This document shows positions 1 through 10,400 of a stretch of 22,383 nucleotides of DNA, piece by piece; positions within the stretch are counted from its first letter, which is position 1, and the number at the start of each line of letters is the position of its first letter. The position numbers and the translations under genes are program-made. This DNA is from DATIJC01 sp035479015 (GTDB lineage Bacteria > Patescibacteriota > Microgenomatia > UBA1400 > UBA12028): contig DATIJC010000034.1 in assembly GCA_035479015.1 (NCBI GenBank), forward strand, positions 1 to 22,383. The letters run 5' to 3'. The notes beneath the pieces are model-generated. The model searched no databases. It was not told the DNA's origin and saw nothing but the letters and a program-made list of their open reading frames with translations.

Positions 1-1391
1 TCGTCCCAGTACACAAGACTCCATTGAGGGAGTGAAAGCAGATGCTCATCAATTCTGCGCCAAAAAGAATTTTGATCAGTAGGCAGCACTGCATAATCAA
101 AGCCATAGCTGGCAAAAAATGCATCAACCGATGCAAAAAAATCACCATCACTCGCATTCACCTTATCCAAGAATGCATGTTCATATTCTGGTAATTCGCA
201 ACATGCATATAACTCCAAGCGGATGTCCATAAAAATCTTGCGCTCTGGTGCAAGAGACCATAGGAAGTATGAAGAACCAACAAAATCTGAAAACATTTTC
301 CCTCTAATGTTTTGTGCTCGAATGAAATCGCTTGCTCGTTGCGGTACGTGAGCGACATCATTGGTTTCCTTCTGCCAAAAAACCCACAGCATGCCAATAA
401 GTATGAGGAACAATGCTACCCTCACAATCCGGGTCAACTTCAATCCTCGAATGCCTTGTGCAAATAGGATACTTATGCATATGTATCCCAAGAAAAGATT
501 ACGCAATGCAAAAAAAGCTGAAAACACTAAAAGCACTAAAGGTAAAAAAACTACTTCATTTTTTGATACCTTTTTTTCCCGTAACCGTATTATCCAAACG
601 AGAGCTGCACATATGCAAAAAAATACATAGACAATAAAATCTGCAAAGGAACGATACAGTGGGAGCCATTCCCCAAATGAATCAACCACTTTTCTATGCT
701 GAACAAAGAACCATAGATATCTCCATTGCCCTGTTCCCAAAGGCGGAAGCACGCTGATAAGCAAGCCGCATAACACATACATCAGTAAAACTTTTGCTTT
801 CGAACGCCCCTTTAAAAAAAACTGCAGCACTGCATAGGAAGCAAAAAAATAGATTGCTAAAAACAGTGATGCGTGTATATTATTCCAGACAATCATGAGC
901 GGTACTGTAAGCCATAGATAGTTTCTTCCTTTTTTGATGTATAGGAAAATAAGCGAAAATGCACACACAGCAAAAAAATATGCGAACATCTGTGCTCGCA
1001 AGTTTAAGAAGTCAATTGTGCCAATAAAAAAAACTGCAATTGCAAATATCGACTCCCACAAAGAACTATTCAGCACCTTTCTAAAAAGGCACCACAGGAC
1101 AAAAACAAAGAGCACGCCCGAAATTGAAGCTATGTACTGTGCATTCTGTAGTCCGAATACCTGCACGTATCGGTAGACAAAAATTTGGAATAGCCATTGC
1201 TGTGGGTATGCTTCCCTACCACTCGTTACAAACGAAAGTAAGTCCTTATGAAGTATACCTTTGGATGATTGAAGTTCACCAAGTTTTAAATGCACCCAAA
1301 AGTCAACGTTTTGAGACACTGGTGAACGTGCAAAGAAGAAAACAACTGCTAGTGTTAGTAAAAAGATCCCTATTCGGATGTGCCGCTGCAT
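1..1391 (-). CDS. Polytopic membrane protein, glycosyltransferase-like (partial, 3' end off window)
   Basis: An open frame of 463 codons runs from ATG at 1389-1391 past the left edge without a stop, so the C-terminus is missing. I count about eleven hydrophobic segments in the first 345 residues, followed by a soluble tail. Near the N-terminus, residues 30-66 show D30-x-W32-x-H34, a G-E pair, D50 and then W66. This is the pattern of a widespread family of uncharacterised bacterial membrane proteins that look like GT-C sugar transferases. A WNNIHAS stretch in the fifth hydrophobic region and the soluble segment with GKMFSDFVGSSYFLW and FMDIRLELY also fit that family. The gene lies 21 bases behind the giant gene in the same direction, so co-transcription is likely. 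No Shine-Dalgarno site is visible. A role in envelope glycan transfer is inferred, and the substrate is unknown. Confidence 0.85.
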   Translation of the reverse strand, partial: MQRHIRIGIFLLTLAVVFFFARSPVSQNVDFWVHLKLGELQSSKGILHKDLLSFVTSGREAYPQQWLFQIFVYRYVQVFGLQNAQYIASISGVLFVFVLWCLFRKVLNSSLWESIFAIAVFFIGTIDFLNLRAQMFAYFFAVCAFSLIFLYIKKGRNYLWLTVPLMIVWNNIHASLFLAIYFFASYAVLQFFLKGRSKAKVLLMYVLCGLLISVLPPLGTGQWRYLWFFVQHRKVVDSFGEWLPLYRSFADFIVYVFFCICAALVWIIRLREKKVSKNEVVFLPLVLLVFSAFFALRNLFLGYICISILFAQGIRGLKLTRIVRVALFLILIGMLWVFWQKETNDVAHVPQRASDFIRAQNIRGKMFSDFVGSSYFLWSLAPERKIFMDIRLELYACCELPEYEHAFLDKVNASDGDFFASVDAFFASYGFDYAVLPTDQNSFWRRIDEHLLSLPQWSLVYWD

Positions 1392-1412
1392 AGACGTCAG
1401 TGTATCGTACTT

Positions 1413-4400
1413 TTAGGGAGTTGGTGAAGGACTAGATACTGGTGTCGCAGATGCTGTCGATGTAGGACTCGCACTTGCCGTAGGCGTAGGAGTTACAGTC
1501 GGAGTTGGACTGGCCGTGGGAGATGGTGTTGCGGTTTGATTCCCTACCGGCGCTTGTGCATCTTTCACGGCAAGTGCCATCCAGGAGAACTTCATATCTT
1601 CGCTCGCAGGCGCAGCTAACATGATGCGGAAACCCTTGGTTGTACGGCGTGCAACTATGTACTTCAAATTAGAATTGAGCAGTGTTTGTTCCAGATTCTG
1701 CTGCGCTACAGCATCACTGTTATTCTCCAGAGAGATGCTTGCCGTAACAGTAGGAAGTATTTCGTACTCTTTTTCAAAGTTCACATCAACAAACTGGGCA
1801 TCTTTCGCAATCACCGCAAAACCCGCCATATCTTTGTTAAACACTGGGGTCACGCTAAACTCTGTCTTTCCGCCAAATACTGTTTCAGCATTAAATATGG
1901 TTTTGCCAGTGATCTCCAAACCTTGTGCTGTCAGTTTTCCATTTACATCCACACCTGTTGAGCTGAATGTGAAGCGCGTACGAAGCTGTGCAGAGTCAGA
2001 CGCGATTCGATCCATTTCCAACTTGTAATCCGAGAGCGAAGATAACTTATCTGTAATGATTTCGTCACCCATGATCTGCAGTCCTTCGATCTGATTTGCC
2101 TTAATCTTGTTGGCAGTCAACGTACCTGCGAAGATCGCATTTCCCTGTGCATCCATAGAAATCTGAGGAATCGAGTCTTGATTTGCAATAGTCAATAACT
2201 GAGTCTGGATCTCCTTTGAGTCGACTCTACCCGCTTGCAGATTCCCAATTACTGATGAAGCGAACGCTGATGTGCCATGTATAAGTTCACCCAATGCATT
2301 GGTAACCGAGAACTGCGAAGGCGCTGCATTTGGGTTGAGCGTGCTGTTTGGATAACTTAACACACCGTTTACATTGACATCTGAGAGCTGTAGTTGTGTG
2401 TCCGCTTCAAACCAAGTCGGATGGACGTAAACTAGGATCATACCCACTCCATTTGGCAACGATGCCTGCGGAGCCAGCGCATCCCGAGTTTGTGTCCCGT
2501 CCCAATCCTGCATGGCATAACCGATAATACGACCTGTCTCTGTAGCCTTCATAGCTGCGCCTGATGTTGTGGAAGTCGTGAGAGGGTCACCTGCTTTGAC
2601 CGCGCCATTCACCATCGAGACCTTTGTATAAATCTGACCCAACATACCGACGTCTGCCCAGTGGGGATCACCTGAACGGTTACCTGTACCGTAGAACGAA
2701 TCGTAACTTAAGTTGTTATCATCTGTCCCACGCTCCGTGTAGACACCTGCGATGCGGTCATCATATGGTTTCGTACCCACATTGACTTTGCCTGCATTGG
2801 ACTGAGTCATCACGAGAACATCACCCGGTTGGGCTTGACCATCGACTGCCTGCTCCATGAACTCGGAGTAGTCAGCAACGATGGATGCACTCAAAGATTT
2901 TACAGAAAACTTTGTGGCATCTGATTGCCACCAAATACGTCCGGAGCCAGCGGCAGTGCCCGTAGAACCGATCATGAATGCACCATTTCCCCAGTTTGTA
3001 GTAGTTGGAGTACTTGTACCGAGATCAAAGAACTTCACAGCAGTAGCAGCAGCATTGCCCAGCGTGATAGCAGTGACAGATGAGTTACCCATCGCGATGG
3101 ACGTGGCGTTTGTGTTTCCGAGGTTAAGCGCTGCTGCACCACCAGCATCCAAAGTCATCGCGTTCGCACCACCTGATTTCAGCGTCAGAGCACCGGTAGC
3201 AGTAAGCGTAGTTGTCGAACCGAATGAAATTTGCGCATCGGTGTTATTATCGATGGTTTCACCATTCTGCAGAGTTATATCAGTAACTACGCCCGTAGAA
3301 CCAATAACGATCCCGTTTGTAATCACTTGAGTTCCAGAACCAATGGTAATTCCATTTGTTATGGCTGTTCCAGCAGAGTTTGTAAGTTTGAGGCCATCTG
3401 TGATCGTAGCTCCGGCAATTGCATCATCAACTAAGATTCCTGTGGTTAGCACACCTGCTGAATTAGTAATCTTAAGTGCATTTGTTGTGGTTCCGCTTGC
3501 ACCATTTCGGTCAATCCATAGACTGCTGTCTATGGTATTTGAAGTGTTCGTATTGGAAACTTTTAGAGTTGTGTTCGTACCAGTATTAGCGACGCCAGTT
3601 TGAGCAAATGTAAATGCGGTTTTACCCGCGGTGGAGGGGTTCCAGTTCCAAACAATACTGTTATCACCATTTGAGATACCAGCTTGACTTGCTCCTGCGG
3701 CAGAAATGTTATTTAACGCCGTTGAAGCAGTGCCGGTAGTTAGACAATTGGTCCACGCACCAGCCTCATAACACTTAAACTTTTGATCGCCTTTGTTGTA
3801 GTACATCGCACCATCAAAACCCGCTGGGTCGCCAGTTGCGCTCTTTACATCAAGACCAAATAAGTCGGGGGTCGTCGATCCTGCACCTCCATTGCCGGCA
3901 CCAATTAGGACTTTACCAGTGGCACTAGATCCCTGTGGCTGGAGTGTGATATTTCCTGTACCAGAATTGATAAGTGTTGATCCGGCTCCACTGCTGTTTC
4001 CGTTGCCAATCGTAATATTTGTCAGACCCGTGCCTGCTGGCGTGCCATCGCCAATATGAATTGCTTGGGTAATGCCAGTAAGTGTCGCACCTGTACCAAT
4101 ATTTATAATGTTCGCTCCTGTACCCGTACCAACGTTCTCTGTTGTTGCGGTATTTGATGTGCCGAAATTGAGTGTAGTGGCAACTGCTCCAATGGTCACC
4201 GTACCTGCGCCAACTGTATCGAGCGTTAGTGTATTAGTGCCCGCTGCAGTGATACTAAGAGATCCAGAGTCAGCAATGGTATTTGTTGAGAGTGTTTGCG
4301 ATGCGATGATGGTCCCAGTAGTAAATGTTCCTGCACCCGCCGCCGTCACTTGCCAGTTCACACCCTTGATATCATAGTTTGTACCCGCACCAGAGACTGC

Positions 4401-7400
4401 CGCGATATTAATTCCCGTATTCGTGGTCCCAGCTCCAGATATCGCTCCAATATCCAAGCCTTCATTCGTCGTCGCTGTAGAGGCATTAGCGCCAAGCTTG
4501 ATTCCATATGTAGCTGTGCCCGCGCCAGCCGCAAAACCGGTGAAGTTGAGCCCTGCGGAAGTAGCAGATGCTTGAGAAGTGATCTGACCGATATCAATAC
4601 CAAAGTTATTTGCCGTAGCAGCAGAAGTAATAGTCCCGATCTTGATCCCGCGGTTTGCGGTAGACCCACTCAAATTACCAATATCGAGACCAAGTGTTGT
4701 GGCGGATGTATTTGTGCCAACCACAAAACCTTTGGATGTCGTGGCACCAGATAGGTTGCCAATAACTATTCCTGCATTTGTGGTCCCTGCGCCAGACAAG
4801 TTTCCTATATCAATTCCTTCATTCGTTGTCGATGCGTTACTATTATTAGCGATCTTAATACCATATGCTGCCGTCCCTGCGGATCCACCCACGCCTGACA
4901 TATTGATACCTATCACTGTTCCAGAAGAAACGTTATTCATTGTGCCTATATCTATTGCCATGTTGTTTGCAGTAGCCGCAGCAGTTATAGAACCAATTTG
5001 TATTGCTCTATTACTGCTTGATCCAGCGAATGTGCCAAATTTCAGACCAGTAACATCTGTGCCAGAGAGATTCCCAACGTCTATCCCCATCGCTGTAGCT
5101 GATGAATTTGTACCGATTACTAACCCTTTTGAAGTGGTAGCACCGGAGAGATTACCTATCTTGATTCCATTATTAGTGGTCCCTGCGCCAGACAAGTTTC
5201 CTATATCAATTCCTTCATTCGTTGTCGCCGTCGATGCGTTTGCGCCCAAGAAGAGTCCGTATGTCGCGGTGCCGGCACCAGCTGCAAAACCGGTGAAGTT
5301 GAGCCCTGCAGAAGTAGCAGATGCTTGAGAAGTGATCTGACCAATATCAATACCAAAGTTATTTGCTGTGGCAGCAGAAGTAATAGTCCCGATCTTGATC
5401 CCGCGGTTTGCTGTAGAACCACTGAGCGCTCCGATATCTAAACTCAAAGCGGTTGCATTAGAGTTAGCGCCGATAGCCTCTACTTGATTGCTCGCGATCG
5501 TTACACCACCGTTTGCAGTGAGTGTTCCTGCAGAGGTGATGGTTCCCGACCCAGTAGTGGAAATATTCCCCGATGTCGAAACATTCGTCGTTAATCCATC
5601 AATACCCGTCTCTCCGGTCAGAGTTGCATTTGCTGTGACAGTTATGAAGTTAGCGTTGATGGGAGCATAACTGGCAGCCAATGTTGTCCCACCTTGGGAG
5701 ATAGTACCAGTCACAGCAAGGTTACCCGATACTGTGGCGGCTCCGTTAAATTGGACGTTGTCGTTAGCGATTATCAATGCGTTGTTACTATCCAACACGA
5801 GGTTGGTAGCACCGGTGGTAGTAATCCCACCATTTGCATTGATAGCTGTCGTGAATGCTGTGGCTGCTGTATTAAATGTCCAACCACCAGTGACGGTCTC
5901 AGCTTGATTTGTACGGGTGATATGAGAGTTTGTATAGTCGATCGCAATGCCTGCAACATTTGAACCTTCATCGCTGATTGCAAAATCATTAGCAACATAG
6001 TTGAATGCGCTGGCTGCAGTTACCACATTTGAGCCACCTTCTTTGGCAGCTATAGACCCAGATGCACTTCCGCAAGTTAGCACTCCTGATACAGTTGTCA
6101 GTGCGCTACAGTTTGCAAAAGATGAGTCACCAAATGAGATACCAGTACCAGAAGAACCTGCGTTGATCGTCAGTGTGTCACTGTTTGCATCACCAATGAT
6201 AGTGTTTCCATTGGCAGTAGCAGTTCCCGATACCGTCAGTGATGTCAGCGTCCCAACTGATGTGATATTTGGCTGGGCGGCTGTAGAGAGCGTGATCGCT
6301 TGGTTAGATGACCAGGTGGGTGTACCGGAGACCGTATTGCTCCCTAGAGCTAATGTCCCAGACGTGAGTGTTAGTCCGTTAGAGGCTGTTAATGTCCCCG
6401 CGCTCGTAATTATTCCCGACCCAGTAGTAGAGATGTTACCACTAGTAGAGACATTGGTTGTTAATCCATCAATACCCGTCTCTCCTGTCAAAGTAGCGTT
6501 TGAGGTGACAGTGATGAAGTTAGCGTTGATGGGAGCATATGATGCTGCGAGAGTTGTACCTCCTTGGGAGATGGTTCCCGTCACAGCTAGGTTACCCGAT
6601 ACTGTGGCTGCACCGTTAAACTGCACGTTATCAAAGAAATTAATCAATGCATTGTTACTGTCGAGAGTTAGGTTTGTAGCACCTGAGGTAGAAATGCCAC
6701 CATTCGCAAGTATTTGCGTAGAAGTACTAGCTCCACGGCCAGTTACCGATGAAAGAGTATCTGCTTCAGTCGCAGTAAGACTTAGAGTTCCACCGAGAGC
6801 TAAAGATCCTCCACCACTCAAGATACCACTACTGTTAATAGTCACAGATGAATTAGCAAGATTCGCGTTGGTGATCCCAGCTGTACCAGAGAGGTTGGAG
6901 TTGGTAAGACCAGAAACAGTCAAGGTGTTTCCTGAGAGTGAGAGACCAGATCCAGTGAAGTCTGTAATAGCATCACCGTTTACAGTAATAGTTCCTGCAG
7001 TAATTGCATTTGATGTGCTAGAGAGAGTAAGGGCTGTTGCAGTTGAGGCGCCTCTGCCAGTTACACTACTTAATGTGTCGGCCTCTGTGGCAGTCAGTGA
7101 GAGAGTACCACCCAGAGCTAATGACCCACCACCTGACAAGATACCCGAGCTGTTAATGGTCACGCTGCTGTTCGCGAGGTTCGCATTGGTGATACCTGCC
7201 GAACCTGAGAGGTTACTATTTGTAAGGCCGGATACGTTTAATACACCAGCAGTATCAACTAGACCGCTTCCAGTAAAGTCTGAGAAGACGTCGCCATTCA
7301 TTGCTAAAGTACCAGATACTGTAGCTGCTCCATTAAATTGGACATTGTCGTTGGCGATGATGAGTGCGTTGTTACTATCGAGAACGAGATTATTTGAACC

Positions 7401-10400
7401 TGTGGTGGTGATACCGCCATTAAATGCCCAACCACCTGTAATAGTCTCTGCTTGATCAGATCTGACAATCTTGGAGCTAGTATAATCAATGGCGATACCT
7501 GCTTGACCACCTGTCTCATCGCTGACTGCAAAGTCTGCTGCTGCAAAGTTAGCGGCTGTGGCTGAAGTTACTTTGTTGGTACCACCTTCTTTTACTGTTG
7601 CGATACCTGCTCCACCGGATCCACAACCAGTATCTGTCATGTTACAGAGCACTTTGACTGCTCCGCCTTCTACTATCTTCATTTTGTTGGCTGTAGTGTC
7701 ATACCACAGAGTGCCGTTAGTGGCGGTTGGATCTCCAGCACCACCTGAGGTAATCAGTGTACGGGCGGTAAGGTTACCGGATGCGGTAGCAGCTCCGTTA
7801 AACTGCACATTGTCGCGGGCAATAATCAGGGCATTGTTGGAATCAAGAATTAAATTATTTGTACCTGTTGTACTAACACCGCCGTCTAGAGTAAGTAATG
7901 TTGACGTGTTAGCCCCGCGACCTGTTACCGCACCGAGAGTATCTGCTTCTGTAGCAGTAAGACTAAGAGTTCCACCGAGTGAAACTGCTCCACCACCTGA
8001 CAATATTCCTGAGGAGTTGATAGTCACACTACTGTTAGCGAGATTGGCGTTGGTGATCCCAGCAGTTCCAGAAAGATTGGAGTTTGTGAGACCCGATACT
8101 GTGAGCGCCCCGGTGGAAAGTGATAATCCAGATCCCGTGAAGTCTGAAATCACATCACCGTTTAATGCAAGTGTTCCTGAGTGAGTAGCAGCACCATTAA
8201 ACTGAACGTTATCAAAGAAATTAATGAGAGCGTTGTTACTGTCGAGATTGAGGTTGTTGGCTCCCGAGGTAGAGATACCACCATTTGCAGTGATAGCACC
8301 AGTGACGGTGAGAGATCCAAGTGTTCCTACAGACGTGATGTTAGGTTGAGATGCAGTACCGAGTGTGATGTTTTGGTTCGATGACCAGGTTGGTGTACCG
8401 GAGACAGTGTTAGATCCGAGAGCGAGAGTGCCTGCTGTGAGGGTCAGTCCATTGGATGCGGTGACTAGCCCCGTGACTGTTAATGCCCCGCCCAAACTTG
8501 TTAATCCTGTGCCAGTTAGAGTGATTGTGGTGTTGTTCGTGCCGTTGCCCAGACTCAGTGCAGTAGTATTTGCGGTACCAATATTGATACTTCCATTCGT
8601 CGAAGTACCAGTGCCGGCATTGATCGTAACTGATCCACCTGTGGATGTAGCTCCAGTTTCATTTCCAGCTACGAGGCTTAGACTGTTACCTGTTCCTGAT
8701 CCTGCCGTAAAATCACCTGGTTGAATAAGCAATGCTCTATTTGTGGTACCGGAAGGAGTAGTAGTGATTCCCTTATCCCAGCCCGTACCAATTTCTATTG
8801 CCGACTCTCTACCTGATCCTGGACTGGTTATGTCCCCAATGCGAATAGCACTCAGAATTCCACTTGCACCCGGCCCGGTACCCACGGATGGGAGATTGAT
8901 ACCGTAGAATGTCCCTGCAAACCCTGAACTTGGCGTATCAAAACGCATTGCAGCTTCTGTTACTCCTGAAACTGGACCTGTAGTGGCTGGCGTGACATTG
9001 ATACCGTTCCAAGTACCACCTGTAAGTGCTCCTGGAGTGAGGTTTACTAAAATTCCATTACCTGTCACTGCTGCCGCCCCACCTACATACGTTAAGTTTA
9101 TTCCATTACTATTACTAGTCGTCACTGCTTGGCCTGAATTAGTAATGGCCAACATATCTGTCTGTGGTGCTGCTGACGCTGTGATCTGCACATTACTATC
9201 AGCATCGACATTGATGACTACATCACTTGATCCACCTGGTGTAAATGTTTGTGCGCCCGTCCAAGTGGGTGAGAATGACTGATCCACAGTGAGTGCGCCC
9301 GTGGCAAGGGCGATACCTGTGCCAGTGAAGTCGGAAATAACGTCATTATTGACAGCAAGCGAGCCTGATATAGTAGCGGCTCCATTAAATTGAACGTTGT
9401 CTCTGGCGATGATGAGAGCGTTGTTACTGTCGAGGGTCAGGTTAGTAGCACCTGTGGTATTAATTCCTCCGTTGAGGGCTATTTCTGTAGAAGTGGATGC
9501 TCCTCTACCGGTCACACTACTTAATGTGTCAGCCTCGGTAGCGGTTAAAGAGAGTGTGCCACCAAGAGCCAATGAGCCACCACCAGAGAGAATGCCGCTA
9601 CTATTAATCGTTACAGAGGAATTAGCTAGGTTGGCATTGGTAATGCCTGCTGTCCCCGAGAGATTGCTGTTAGTTAAACCGGAGACAGTGAGTGCTCCTG
9701 TTGAGAGTGATAATCCAGATCCAGTGAAGTCAGAGATCACATCGCCGTTTAGAGCTAATGTGCCTGAGTGAGTAGCTGCGCCGTTAAATTGGACGTTATC
9801 AAAGAAATTAATGAGAGCGTTGTTACTGTCGAGATTTAAGTTGGTACTTCCCGACGTAGAGATACCACCGTTAGCAAGAATTTGAGTAGAGGTACTAGCA
9901 CCTCGACCTGTTACTGAAGAAAGTGTATCTGCTTCTGTAGCCGTCAGTGAGAGAGTCCCTCCGAGAGATACTGCTCCACCACCCGAGAGAATACCGGATG
10001 AGTTGATTGTGACGCTTGAATTGGTCAGCGATGAATTACCAATATTTGAAAGTGTATTTGATGCCCCAGAAATTGTTTTGTTCGTAAGTATGTCTGATGA
10101 GGCCGCAGTAATATATCCAGAGTCATTGTTCCACTGGGAGATGGAGTTACTTGAAAATTGAGTAGTTGTAAGCCCAGAAACGGTCAAAGCATTGCCAGAG
10201 ACAGAAAGTCCCGTGCCCGTTAGGTCTGAAAACACATCTCCATTAAGTGCGAGTTTGCCTGAGATTGTAGCGCTACCGTTAAACTGGACGTTGTCTCTGG
10301 CGATGATTAAGGCGTTATTACTGTCGAGAGTTAAGTTCGTAGCACCTGTGGTATTTATGCCTCCATTGAGGGCTACTTCTGTAGAGGTTGATGGACCTCT

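Larger units (their letters stand above)
4378..5480 (-). repeat. GI-x-IG ladder repeats in the giant protein
   Basis: Residues about 3030-3400 consist of short units of the form GIDIGNLSGAGTTN or GIKIGNLSGATTSK, about 14-20 residues each. They are arranged in three larger blocks, each holding the units IDIG, TSAAT, the GTATYG turn and TTNEG. The alternation of hydrophobic residues with G, S, T and N suggests a beta-solenoid or stacked beta-hairpins. These units differ from the EADTL repeats further towards the N-terminus. Confidence 0.8.

Noticed and set aside
158..778. Small minus-strand frames at 158-397 and 590-778
   Set aside because: 158-397 is an internal ATG stretch in another frame or part of the long partial membrane gene, and 590-778 is out of frame with it; the continuous 463-codon frame explains the region.
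6001..7455. Long plus-strand open frame (484 codons), with others at 12559-13491, 7558-8184, 4642-5328 and 10192-10728
   Set aside because: All lie antisense to the giant gene. They arise because its repeats use codons that rarely give stops on the other strand. They consist of the reversed repeat patterns and have no ribosome sites.
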